Source: Clostridiales bacterium (GTDB lineage Bacteria; Bacillota; Clostridia; Oscillospirales; Ruminococcaceae). Taken from it: DNA of 12,895 bases. Shown here one piece after another: positions 1 to 7,687 of this stretch (the stretch's first letter is position 1; every line of letters begins with the position of its first letter). The notes below the pieces were generated by a model. That model saw only the letters and a list, made by a program, of their open reading frames with translations. It searched no databases and had not been told where the DNA came from. A program made the position numbers and the translations under genes. The stretch spans positions 1-12,895 of the forward strand of contig JAAYSW010000141.1 of NCBI GenBank assembly GCA_012523875.1. Direction: 5' to 3'.

Positions 1-1170
1 AATAATGCTCTTAAAGCAATTTCTGACGCTTTAATTAATAATACCAATCTAATCATTGAAAAGAATAAACTTGATTTGGATAATGCTATTAAATCTGGCA
101 TGTCTAAAGCTATGCAGGATAGACTTGTGCTTGATGAAAATCGTATCAAGGCTATTTCTAACAGTATCCAAACCATAATGGATATGGACGATGTTATCGG
201 TTCAATTGATTATGGAACAATACGTCCTAATGGTATGAGAATCTGTAAATCTAGGGTTCCTCTTGGGGTCATCGGTATAATCTATGAATCACGACCTAAT
301 GTTACTGTTGATGCTGCTGTACTGTGTTTGAAGGCTGGAAATGCTGTAATATTAAAAGGTGGCAAGGAAGCGTTTAATTCGAATGTGTGTCTTGTAAATA
401 TCATGCGTGAGGCTGTTGAAACCGTTGGACTTCCTGCTGATATTGTGCAATTCGTTGAAGATATTTCAAGAGAGGCTACTAACAAATTAATGAGGCTCAA
501 TGAATATCTTGATGTATTAATTCCACGTGGTGGTGCTGGGCTTATTAATGCAGTAATCGCAAATTCTACTGTTCCAGTAATTGAAACTGGTATAGGAAAC
601 TGCCATGTTTATGTTGATAATACTGCAGATATAGAAATGGCTGTTGGAATTACAAATAATTCTAAAACTCAACGCCCTTCTGTATGCAATTCCATAGAAA
701 ACCTCTTGGTTCATAAGGATATAGCTGAAGAATTCTTACCTAAGATTAAATCTGTTTTTGATACTCATAATGTTGAAATCAGAGGTTGTGAGAGAACGAT
801 TCAAATACTTGGGAAAACTGTTATCTTAGCAGATGAAAATGATTATAACACAGAGTTTTTAGACTATATTATTGCTGTTAAGGTTGTAGATAGCATCGAT
901 GAGGCTATTGCCCATGTAGGTAAATATGGTTCAAAGCATTCTGAGTGCATTGTTACAGAAAGCCTGCAAAATGCTGAAAAATTTCAACGTGAAGTTGATG
1001 CAGCTGCAATTTATGTTAATGTATCTACAAGATATACTGATGGGGAGGAATTTGGCTTTGGGGCTGAAATAGGCATCTCCACTCAAAAATTACACGCAAG
1101 AGGACCTATGGGGCTTAAAGAACTTACAACTGTAAAGTATTTAATTAATGGTAATGGACAAATAAGATAA
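1..1170 (+). CDS. proA: Gamma-glutamyl phosphate reductase (glutamate-5-semialdehyde dehydrogenase), 5'-truncated by the window edge
   Basis: ProA performs the second step of proline synthesis in the cytosol: NADPH-dependent reduction of gamma-glutamyl phosphate (made by ProB) to glutamate 5-semialdehyde, which cyclises to pyrroline-5-carboxylate. The frame is open from base 1 with a normal ProA N-terminal helix (residues like NALKAISDAL), so about 25 codons lie before the window; the in-frame TTG at 76 is not the start. Visible family motifs are SRVPLGVIGIIYESRPNVT, the AGNAVILKGGKEA loop, LIPRGGAGLI, and QRPSVCNS with the nucleophilic Cys at 685-687, followed near the end by GFGAEIGIST and HARGPMGLKELTT. 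389 codons are visible against a usual length near 415. proB is likely just upstream, but this cannot be seen. The next gene begins 12 bases after the stop, suggesting co-transcription. Confidence 0.97.
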   Translation, partial: NNALKAISDALINNTNLIIEKNKLDLDNAIKSGMSKAMQDRLVLDENRIKAISNSIQTIMDMDDVIGSIDYGTIRPNGMRICKSRVPLGVIGIIYESRPNVTVDAAVLCLKAGNAVILKGGKEAFNSNVCLVNIMREAVETVGLPADIVQFVEDISREATNKLMRLNEYLDVLIPRGGAGLINAVIANSTVPVIETGIGNCHVYVDNTADIEMAVGITNNSKTQRPSVCNSIENLLVHKDIAEEFLPKIKSVFDTHNVEIRGCERTIQILGKTVILADENDYNTEFLDYIIAVKVVDSIDEAIAHVGKYGSKHSECIVTESLQNAEKFQREVDAAAIYVNVSTRYTDGEEFGFGAEIGISTQKLHARGPMGLKELTTVKYLINGNGQIR

Positions 1171-1182
1171 AGGCAGATTATA

Positions 1183-2337
1183 ATGGAAAAAAATAATAAA
1201 AACTCATTAAATATAAATGAAAATGACACTAAAAACGGCGATGTAGTAGAAGCTATTGAATCTTTTGAGGAGGTAGAGACCGAAGAAACCACTAGTGAAA
1301 AGCTATCATATGATTCCTTAGAACAAGATGAAGTTAGTGTAACTACTGCTAAGACTAAATTAAAGAATCAAGGCTCAAAATCTAAACATCTTCTAAAGGA
1401 TTTTTCGTTTAAAAAATTATTTTCATCTATTACGAAAACCCTTGATGAAAATCAAGAGCTTAATGAGGATGAGAATACTTCCGAAGAAGATAAGCTTAAA
1501 CTAACTGGTAAAGAGGTGAAACCTTTATTAAAGGTTGATAACCCTTTTAAACGTTTCTTTGCAAAAAATACTCTTACAATTATTTCAAATACACTTGATG
1601 AGGATGTTGATGAAATAAATTCACTTTCTAATAGCAAGCCTGATACTGAAGAAATTGCAACTCCATCGAAAAAGAAAATCTATAATCGCCGAATGTATTA
1701 TCTCATAGGTGTTTCATTTACAATTATGTCAATCATTGGTCTTATATTTACCGCCAATCTTTGCGTGAATACAATTAAAAGATTTACTGATAATACTGCA
1801 CAAAAGGAAAGGTTTGCAAAGTATATTTATCCTCTTGTAGTAACAGATATGCCACCATATGAGAGTGTTGAGAACCTGTCAGATGAACATATTATTACAG
1901 CTGCAATATGGGATTTAATTATGTTTGGCGAGCTTAATAAATATGAAAGCAACTTCGATGTTATCACAGTTCCTGCCATTGATATTGAACGTCATGCTAC
2001 TAAACTTTTTGGTGAAAAACTTACGTTTAACCATAAAACCTTTATGGCATCTAGTATTAATTTTTATTATGATGATGAAATAAAATCCTATAATATCCCG
2101 ATATCGCCTACCTATTATTCATATATTCCTGAAATTGAGAGGATAGAAAAGGATGGGAAGAAATTCATTCTTTTAGTTGCATATAAGCGTGATACTCCAT
2201 CATGGCTCACCGTAAGGGAAGATAAAAACCTCAATGCTTCAAAATATATTGAATATATAATTTTAGAAGAAGATAATAATTATAAAATTACATCATTGGA
2301 AAATGTATCAAATAAATATAATACAAATGCTCATTAG
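1183..2337 (+). CDS. Single-pass membrane protein with a long acidic cytoplasmic N-terminus and a conserved extracytoplasmic domain; function unknown
   Basis: 384 aa, ATG start 12 bases after proA behind a weak site (AGGCAG, 7-base gap). Residues 1-165 are hydrophilic, rich in Glu, Asp, Lys and Ser, and look disordered. Within them lies an approximate internal duplication: K-x-LLK...F-K-K-L-F...TLDEN at 68-90 and K-x-LLK...PF-K-R-F-F...TLDED at 113-141. A basic stretch (KKK..NRR) precedes one transmembrane helix at about 171-193. The positive-inside rule puts the N-terminus in the cytoplasm and the ~190-residue C-terminal domain outside. That domain has a segment like YPLVVTDMPPYESVENL, then AAIWDLIM, and no catalytic motif I know. 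It resembles uncharacterised clostridial proteins I recall near proA, but I cannot name a family. Likely in an operon with proA, ending at the terminator at 2371-2421. A role in proline metabolism is not implied by the sequence. Confidence 0.85.
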   Translation: MEKNNKNSLNINENDTKNGDVVEAIESFEEVETEETTSEKLSYDSLEQDEVSVTTAKTKLKNQGSKSKHLLKDFSFKKLFSSITKTLDENQELNEDENTSEEDKLKLTGKEVKPLLKVDNPFKRFFAKNTLTIISNTLDEDVDEINSLSNSKPDTEEIATPSKKKIYNRRMYYLIGVSFTIMSIIGLIFTANLCVNTIKRFTDNTAQKERFAKYIYPLVVTDMPPYESVENLSDEHIITAAIWDLIMFGELNKYESNFDVITVPAIDIERHATKLFGEKLTFNHKTFMASSINFYYDDEIKSYNIPISPTYYSYIPEIERIEKDGKKFILLVAYKRDTPSWLTVREDKNLNASKYIEYIILEEDNNYKITSLENVSNKYNTNAH

Positions 2338-2370
2338 AACGATATCTCAATTATTCCTTAAGTCCCTGCA

Positions 2371-2421
2371 AAATCCAATAGTTAGATAAATTATCAATCT
2401 AATTATTGGATTTTTCTTTTT
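2371..2421 (+). terminator. Rho-independent terminator of the proA operon
   Basis: The arms 2371-2387 (AAATCCAATAGTTAGAT) and 2397-2413 (ATCTAATTATTGGATTT) pair over 17 bp with a single G-T wobble and a 9-base loop. A T-rich tail (TTTTTCTTTTT) follows. It lies 33 bases after the membrane-protein stop codon. Confidence 0.93.
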
Positions 2422-2556
2422 GTCGAATTATACTGATTCTTGTAACAATATACGAAATAAACTATTTAAATACCATAGGACTTAATTAATTATTAATAAA
2501 TACACAATAAATTAACAGAAAGTTATTAAAATTATTACATTTTTATGGTAAACATA
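2422..2556. other. AT-rich intergenic spacer without a recognised feature
   Basis: This stretch between the terminator and the next promoter is almost entirely A and T with short runs. I see no open frame with a ribosome site, no RNA gene and no convincing operator. Confidence 0.6.
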
Positions 2557-2565
2557 TGTTATAAT
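2557..2565 (+). promoter_or_regulatory. Promoter (extended -10) for the beta-helix protein gene
   Basis: TGTTATAAT is a perfect -10 hexamer (2560-2565) with the TG of an extended -10. No good -35 is visible; the nearest candidate is TTACAT at 2535-2540 with a long 19-base spacer. Expected start of transcription is near 2572, giving a 5' leader of about 175 nt. Confidence 0.65.
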
Positions 2566-2583
2566 AAAAAACAATAGGAAAGG

Positions 2584-2678
2584 GTATTTTAATTGGCAAT
2601 CAAATATTTAAGCCTATATTTTAAATGCTAATTCATTATTAGGAGGTATACTATATCTAGCACTGGCAATTAAAATAT
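2584..2678 (+). promoter_or_regulatory. Structured 5' leader element of unknown class
   Basis: GTATTTTAATTG (2584-2595) pairs with CAATTAAAATAT (2667-2678): eleven Watson-Crick pairs plus a terminal G-T wobble, enclosing 71 nt. Inside lie a small hairpin (CTAAT 2628-2632 with ATTAG 2638-2642) and an AGGAGG sequence at 2641-2646 that serves no visible open frame, since no standard start codon follows at proper spacing. It ends about 55 nt before the ribosome site of the downstream gene. It does not match cyclic-di-GMP-I, purine, SAM or TPP riboswitch cores I can recall. Very high local AT content means chance pairing is possible. Confidence 0.35.
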
Positions 2679-2746
2679 AAAACAAATATTTGTATTTTAA
2701 TTTAAAATATAATTTAAAAATATTAAATTGTAAGGAGCTTTAAAAA

Positions 2747-3451
2747 ATGAAGAAATTTAAAAGTTTGTTAACATCAATCGTATCAATTGCTTTAATTTTA
2801 GTTATGCCGGCATTTGCAACCTCAGCTGATACTTATTCCCTTCCATACGTTATTTTCGCAAGTGGCACTGATGAATCTGTTCAACTGAACGCACAATCAA
2901 TTACAGTTAATGGTGAAATTTTCTCTAATGGTATAGTTGAAATAGATGGAACATGGGTTAATATTAATGGGCAGATAATAGCTCAACAAGGTGTTGATAC
3001 CCAAGATATGCCTAACTTTTATAATGATGAAGAATTAATAAGAGAAGTATTCTTCCCAGATGAGTCTCTCGCTACTATCCTGCACTTCGATCTTGATACA
3101 ACAAACCCAAATATAAACTATAATTTCGGCGTTTGGGTTCATGGTTCAGTGAATTTAACAGGTAATGTTGCTTTAAATGAGGCTTTTGTAGCTAGGGATG
3201 ATATAAATATAGTCGGTGATGTAACAAACAAAAATGGACGCATATTAGGATCTGAGCAAGGCGATATAACAATCACTAATAACAATGTAAACATTAACTG
3301 TTTCTTGTATGCTCCTAATGGCACTGTAACTATTAATAGTAATGATGTTAATATTAATGGTGTAATTGTGGCTAAAAAGGTTATAATAAATACTACTGTT
3401 CTTAATCTAAATTATAGCCATAATGCTGAAGATTATCTAAATGGCAACTAA
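2747..3451 (+). CDS. Secreted beta-helix-repeat protein (bactofilin-like short Val/Ile-Asn-Gly repeats)
   Basis: 234 aa with ATG behind AAGGAG (2732-2737, 9-base gap). Residues 1 to about 27 form a signal peptide: MKKFK, a hydrophobic core ending VMPAFATSA, and a small-residue cleavage site. The mature part is a run of short hydrophobic-Asn-Gly strands such as ITVNGEIFSNG, VNINGQIIAQ, VHGSVNLTGNV, ITITNNNVNIN, YAPNGTVTINSN and VNINGVIVAKKV, as in a right-handed beta-helix or bactofilin-like solenoid. A less regular insert at about 86-120 interrupts them. There is no enzyme motif, sortase signal, SLH or dockerin module. Similar YAPNG-type repeats occur in secreted clostridial proteins of unknown role. 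It has its own promoter and terminator, so it is monocistronic. A structural or surface role is an inference from fold only. Confidence 0.85.
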   Translation: MKKFKSLLTSIVSIALILVMPAFATSADTYSLPYVIFASGTDESVQLNAQSITVNGEIFSNGIVEIDGTWVNINGQIIAQQGVDTQDMPNFYNDEELIREVFFPDESLATILHFDLDTTNPNINYNFGVWVHGSVNLTGNVALNEAFVARDDINIVGDVTNKNGRILGSEQGDITITNNNVNINCFLYAPNGTVTINSNDVNINGVIVAKKVIINTTVLNLNYSHNAEDYLNGN

Positions 3452-3460
3452 ACTTTAATT

Positions 3461-3500
3461 GTGTAACCCATAGACAATAGAGCTATGGGTTATGCTTTAT
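3461..3500 (+). terminator. Rho-independent terminator after the beta-helix gene
   Basis: TAACCCATAG (3464-3473) and CTATGGGTTA (3483-3492) form a perfect 10-bp stem with a 9-base loop; three further G-C/G-T pairs extend it outwards. The tail TGCTTTATTT is only moderately T-rich. Confidence 0.85.
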
Positions 3501-3603
3501 TTAACATTATATACATAATTAATGAAGTTATGTGCATACTGTTCTTAAATAGTACCTAAAAACCTCCCACAGCTTTTGTACAACCTTCCAAAAATATTAT
3601 TAA

Positions 3604-3656
3604 TAACAATTGTTAATAGTTTTTTTATTTGATTAGACTTCTTACTATGATATAAT
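3604..3656 (+). promoter_or_regulatory. Promoter of the sensor-GGDEF gene, with an upstream palindrome
   Basis: TTGATT (3629-3634), a 16-base spacer and TATAAT (3651-3656) with an extended-10 TG at 3648-3649 make a good vegetative promoter. A perfect 12-bp palindrome, TAACAATTGTTA (3604-3615), lies 13 bases upstream of the -35 and could be an operator, though such AT-rich palindromes also arise by chance. Upstream, 3501-3603 holds a small imperfect hairpin (3537-3554) and nothing else I can support. Confidence 0.7.
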
Positions 3657-3708
3657 ATAGCTAAAATACTATATTTCTTTATCTTATTTTTAGAATGGGG
3701 TTGATCTT

Positions 3709-5640
3709 ATGGGAAAAAAAATTGTAAATATAGCCGTTATAATATCTGGCATAGATGAAGAATATCAAAATTGTATATTAAGAGGAATCAAGGACTTTGC
3801 CCATCAACATGGTTTTAATATTTCATGCTTTGTATCTTTTGGTGGCATCCTTGCAAATAAAAAACATGATGTAGGGGAATTTAATATATTTAATCTCCCT
3901 AATTATGAAAAGTTTGACGGAATTATTCTTCTTACAAATACTATACCTTCCGTTGTTGCTGTCGATGAAATTTGCTCCAAAGTAAGCAAAGCTGGAATAC
4001 CAATAGTGAGCATTGATTATGATTTAAACGAAGAATCTTATTATATTGGAATTGATAACTATGCTGCTATGAGGGAGATTGTTTCACATTTCGTAGACCA
4101 TCATAAGGCTAAGCGAATTAATTTTGTATCAGGTCCACCTAATAATGTTGATAGCATACAAAGACTTAATGCATATAAAGATGTTCTTACTGAAAACAAT
4201 ATACCTATTGAAGATGAACGAATCTATAATGGATTTTTTCGGGGGCAAGACGGACGTAGGGCTATTAAATATTTCCTAAACTCCCCCCTACATCTGCCTG
4301 ATGCAATTATTTTTGCAAATGATAATATGGCACTTTCTGCTGTTATTGCTCTTGAGAAACGTGGTATTATTGTACCTGACCAAATCATTATTGCTGGGTT
4401 TGATAATATCTATCCTGCCCGCAATTATTCTCCTGAAATTACATCAGTTAATAGACCCTTATATGAATCAGGGTATCTTGCTTGTGAGAAAATATATAAA
4501 CATATTAATAATGTCCCACAAAATCGCAAAGAAATTTTGAATACAACTCCTGTGTTTACAGAAAGTTGTGGATGTAGTGAACATAGAAATGAAAATATAT
4601 CTGAGTTTAAAAAAAGCAATTATTATGTTCTTGAATCATATAAAATAGGTATTCCAATAATCAATAGAATGTCCGAAAGTCTAACTGAAAGTGATTCATT
4701 CAGCGACAATATAGAATATCTCAAGAATTTTGTAACTGAAATTAAGTGTGAAAAGTTTTTTCTATGTCTGTGCGAGGATTGGCAATGGAGTGGCCATTTA
4801 AGTAATCCTTATCATACCTATGAATATCTTACTAAAGGCTATACAAGGAGTGTTTCAGTTCCTTTAGCATATTTAGATGGTTGTTTTAGGACATATGATA
4901 GTTTTGATACATCAGTAATGCTCCCTGAACTATTTGAAGATTCCGAAAGTGGCAAAATGTATTTCTTCTCCCCTATTCATTATCAGGATAGATGCCTAGG
5001 GTATATTGTTATTTGTAATAGTAACTTCCCCCTTGATAGTCCAGTCTATCACACTTGGGTAATGAGCATTAGTACTTCACTTGAAAACATTAGAAAACTA
5101 ATTTGTCTTGAATCGGCAGTAAACGAGTTAGAAAAACTATATGTTATCGACCCCCTTGGTAATATTTACAACAGAAATGGATTCACAAGGTTTACTAAGG
5201 ATTTATTTAATGATTGTATTATTAATAAACGTAATGTTATGATTATGTTTATTGATATGGATGGATTGAAGTATATCAATGATTTATATGGTCATAAGGA
5301 GGGCGACCAAGCAATTATTCAAGTTTGTACTATACTTAAAAATATTTGTACAAATAATGAAATTTGTGCTAGATTCGGTGGTGATGAATTTATAGTTTTT
5401 GCACCTGATTATACAGAGAAACAAGCTGAAGCCTTAACCCAAAGCCTTGTGCGGGAATTGAGCGAGTATAATTCCTTTTCTAATAAGCCATACAAAATTG
5501 ATGCTAGTTCAGGTTATTATATTACATGCCCTGATTCAAACATGACTTTATTTAATGTCATTAGCGTTGCTGACAAGCGAATGTATGAAGCTAAAAAGAA
5601 AAAGAAACACTCGAAATATCTTCGGCGCGACAACTACTAA
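3709..5640 (+). CDS. Cytosolic diguanylate cyclase with a LacI/periplasmic-binding-type sugar sensor
   Basis: 643 aa, ATG start 8 bases after a GGGG-type ribosome site. Residues ~5-275 form a LacI-family sensor fold (Peripla_BP_3-like) without the DNA-binding helix-turn-helix: FDGIILLTNT, IPIVSIDYD, INFVSGPPNN, AIIFANDNMALSAV, IIIAGFDN. It ends in the SCGC motif (286-289) seen in this group. Residues ~300-460 form a divergent middle domain, possibly GAF-like. A GGDEF domain (~480-640) follows with DMDGLKYINDLYGH (Asp516, Asn524) and intact GGDEF at 557-561, so it should make cyclic-di-GMP from two GTP. The inhibitory I-site RxxD is absent (TNNE at that place). No signal peptide or membrane segment is seen, so the ligand must be cytosolic, probably an imported sugar. 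The adjoining pectate lyase gene hints at pectin-derived sugars, by proximity only. Monocistronic. Confidence 0.92.
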   Translation: MGKKIVNIAVIISGIDEEYQNCILRGIKDFAHQHGFNISCFVSFGGILANKKHDVGEFNIFNLPNYEKFDGIILLTNTIPSVVAVDEICSKVSKAGIPIVSIDYDLNEESYYIGIDNYAAMREIVSHFVDHHKAKRINFVSGPPNNVDSIQRLNAYKDVLTENNIPIEDERIYNGFFRGQDGRRAIKYFLNSPLHLPDAIIFANDNMALSAVIALEKRGIIVPDQIIIAGFDNIYPARNYSPEITSVNRPLYESGYLACEKIYKHINNVPQNRKEILNTTPVFTESCGCSEHRNENISEFKKSNYYVLESYKIGIPIINRMSESLTESDSFSDNIEYLKNFVTEIKCEKFFLCLCEDWQWSGHLSNPYHTYEYLTKGYTRSVSVPLAYLDGCFRTYDSFDTSVMLPELFEDSESGKMYFFSPIHYQDRCLGYIVICNSNFPLDSPVYHTWVMSISTSLENIRKLICLESAVNELEKLYVIDPLGNIYNRNGFTRFTKDLFNDCIINKRNVMIMFIDMDGLKYINDLYGHKEGDQAIIQVCTILKNICTNNEICARFGGDEFIVFAPDYTEKQAEALTQSLVRELSEYNSFSNKPYKIDASSGYYITCPDSNMTLFNVISVADKRMYEAKKKKKHSKYLRRDNY

Positions 5641-5743
5641 AGAAAAAAAGAAGCGTAAGGAAATAAAAGAAGAAAATAACAATACAAAGCATGTTAATAT
5701 TGATGATATATTTTAATAAAGAAACACCTGCTAGATATGAAAT

Positions 5744-5785
5744 CCGCCTACATCACTCAATTAGTAATGTAGGTGCTTCTGTTTT
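5744..5785 (+). terminator. Rho-independent terminator after the sensor-GGDEF gene
   Basis: CGCCTACAT (5745-5753) pairs with ATGTAGGTG (5767-5775) over nine positions with one G-T. A mismatch and an inner ACT/AGT stem follow, closing a 5-base loop. The tail is CTTCTGTTTT. It isolates this gene from the pectate lyase gene downstream. Confidence 0.85.
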
Positions 5786-5860
5786 AAAAAATTATATTAA
5801 TCAAAAAACCATATTGTTTTAAGCTAAATTTCTAGATTCTAAATAAAGGAGTAGATTATT

Positions 5861-7555
5861 ATGAAGAGAAGAGTCTCACTTGTAATATGTACAATGCTAG
5901 TTTTAAATTTTATTGTATTTTTATTTGATAACCCTACTTCCGTTTCTGCTGCTTATGCAAGCTATAACTGGATTAATGCTACCAAGAAAGATAATTCATG
6001 GTATTCCAGTTCGGAGGCAATTAAACTTGCTGATGATATTATAAGACACCAATTAAGTGATGGTGGCTGGAAAAAGGATATGGATGGAAGTGCAAGCGGT
6101 TCCTGGGGTAAATCAACAATTGATAACGATGCAACCACCTCACAAATCATTATTCTTGCAAGGGTGTATAAAGCTACAAATAATTCTAAATATCTTAATT
6201 CCTGCCAAAGGGGTATTGATTTACTGATAGATGGTCAGTATTCTAACGGAGGTTGGCCACAGGTTTTTAATGACCCTGGTACTTATCATGCACATATTAC
6301 ATATAATGATGGTGCTATGATTCATGTAATGAATATTATGAAGGATATTTCACAAAAATCAGGGCATTTTAGCTTCATTGATTCAAGCCGTCAATCACGG
6401 GCAAAAACTGCTTATGAAAAGGGAATACAATGCATTTTAAATACTCAAATTGTTGTGAATGGTGTTAAGTGTGCATGGTCTCAACAACATGATGAATTTA
6501 CATTAAAGCCTGCTAAGGGCAGAGCATATGAGCCAGCAGTAAATTGTACGAGTGAAAGCGTTGGTATTGTAAATTTTCTTAAATCAATAGAAAATCCAAG
6601 CACTGATATTATTAATAGTATTAATGCTGCTGTAACATGGTTTACTAATGTACAAATTAATGGGATTAAGGTTGTAAGTCAGAATGATGATAGATTCGTT
6701 GTTCAAGATCCAAACGCAGCCCCTATCTGGGCAAGATTTTATGAATTAGAAACAAATAAACCTATATTCGGTGACCGTGATGGTAATATTTATTATAATA
6801 TGGCGGATATAAGCCAAGAGCGAAGGACGGGATATTCATGGTATGGTGGTTGGCCAAGTAGCCTTGTAAAAGCGGGGCTTTTGCCCCTACCAGATGATAA
6901 TCCCATTATTATAGAACCATTGACTGGAACACTTATTAAAGCTCTTAATATTTATGATAAAGGGAATTATGAATTCTGGTCAATTCAGTATAACTTACAG
7001 ATTGGCAATAATATTTATGGCGATAGGGATTTTACATTTACATCTATCCCTAAGGAGCTAAACAATGCTGAATATATAAAGCCCTCCTGTGATTCAAAGT
7101 TTTCTCCAAATGATATTGCAGAATTTATCGCCTCTGAGGATATAACCGTTTATATTGGCCTTGATACCCGTATACAAACTATCCCCCCTTGGTTAAGTGG
7201 ATGGATAAGTACAGGGGAAACTGCTACTGCATCAAATGATGTTGATTATAATATTTATAAGAAAAACTTTAAAGCAAATGATAAAGTTATGCTAGGCACT
7301 AATGGGCAATCCGCAGGGGTAGTGAATTATTTTGTAGCAGTTAAGTCCGAAGAAAAAATTATTACTAATCCAATTGGAGATATCAATGAGGACGGAAAGA
7401 TTAATTGGGATGATTATATCCTCCTTAAAAAATATTTATTAGGTAATATTAAAGAACTACCTAATTATGAGCTTGCTGATATTGATGGGGACAACATAAT
7501 ATCTAACTCTGATTTAATATATTTTAAGAGAAGCATATTTAAGCTGGATTCCTAA
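5861..7555 (+). CDS. Secreted family PL10 pectate lyase with beta-sandwich module and C-terminal type I dockerin
   Basis: 564 aa; ATG behind AAAGGAG (5845-5851, 9-base gap). Residues 1-30 are a signal peptide ending SVSA. The catalytic domain (~33-345) has the marks of PL10 pectate lyases, which cleave polygalacturonate by Ca-dependent beta-elimination: DGGWKKDMD (67-75), NGGWPQVF, TYNDGAM (147-153), CAWSQQHDEFTLKPAKGRAYE, TSESVGI, WARFYELETNKPIF (from Trp290) and GYSWYGGWP. Residues ~350-500 look like a beta-sandwich module common beside clostridial pectinases (motifs VYIGLDTRI, LSGWISTGE, VMLGTNGQSAG). Residues 506-564 are a type I dockerin with two Ca loops, Asp507-Asp518 (DINEDGKINWDD) and Asp540-Asp551 (DIDGDNIISNSD). 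The protein should therefore bind a cohesin on a scaffoldin encoded elsewhere. It lies between terminators and promoters of its neighbours, so it is probably a single-gene unit; no clear promoter is visible in 5786-5844. Confidence 0.95.
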   Translation: MKRRVSLVICTMLVLNFIVFLFDNPTSVSAAYASYNWINATKKDNSWYSSSEAIKLADDIIRHQLSDGGWKKDMDGSASGSWGKSTIDNDATTSQIIILARVYKATNNSKYLNSCQRGIDLLIDGQYSNGGWPQVFNDPGTYHAHITYNDGAMIHVMNIMKDISQKSGHFSFIDSSRQSRAKTAYEKGIQCILNTQIVVNGVKCAWSQQHDEFTLKPAKGRAYEPAVNCTSESVGIVNFLKSIENPSTDIINSINAAVTWFTNVQINGIKVVSQNDDRFVVQDPNAAPIWARFYELETNKPIFGDRDGNIYYNMADISQERRTGYSWYGGWPSSLVKAGLLPLPDDNPIIIEPLTGTLIKALNIYDKGNYEFWSIQYNLQIGNNIYGDRDFTFTSIPKELNNAEYIKPSCDSKFSPNDIAEFIASEDITVYIGLDTRIQTIPPWLSGWISTGETATASNDVDYNIYKKNFKANDKVMLGTNGQSAGVVNYFVAVKSEEKIITNPIGDINEDGKINWDDYILLKKYLLGNIKELPNYELADIDGDNIISNSDLIYFKRSIFKLDS

Positions 7556-7621
7556 TATATTTGTAGCCCACAATTATTTTAATAATCAAAATTAAACTTA
7601 TAAAAACAATGCTTTATACTA

Positions 7622-7650
7622 TTGAAATTGTTGCTATTTTATGATATAAT
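7622..7650 (+). promoter_or_regulatory. Strong promoter of the MoxR-DUF58-transglutaminase operon
   Basis: TTGAAA (7622-7627), an exact 17-base spacer and TATAAT (7645-7650), with an extended-10 TG at 7642-7643. The expected transcription start is near 7657. This rules out the upstream in-frame TTG at 7658 as the start of the first gene. No terminator hairpin for the pectate lyase gene is evident in 7556-7621. Confidence 0.85.
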
Positions 7651-7687
7651 TATGTAATTGACATTTATAAATAAAGGAAGTGTTTTT

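Noticed and set aside
76..78. TTG as start codon of proA
   Set aside because: The frame is open to base 1 and the residues before it match the ProA N-terminal helix, so the gene is cut by the window edge.
2584..2678. Cyclic-di-GMP riboswitch before the beta-helix gene, tempting because a cyclase is nearby
   Set aside because: The conserved core elements of class I and class II cyclic-di-GMP aptamers are not present in the enclosed sequence.
2693..2709. TATTTTAA-T-TTAAAATA palindrome as an operator
   Set aside because: It consists only of A and T within a very AT-rich leader downstream of the promoter; chance is sufficient.
7658..7687. Upstream TTG start for the MoxR ATPase
   Set aside because: It lies at the predicted transcription start and has no ribosome site; the TTG at 7688 has AAAGGAAG at proper spacing.
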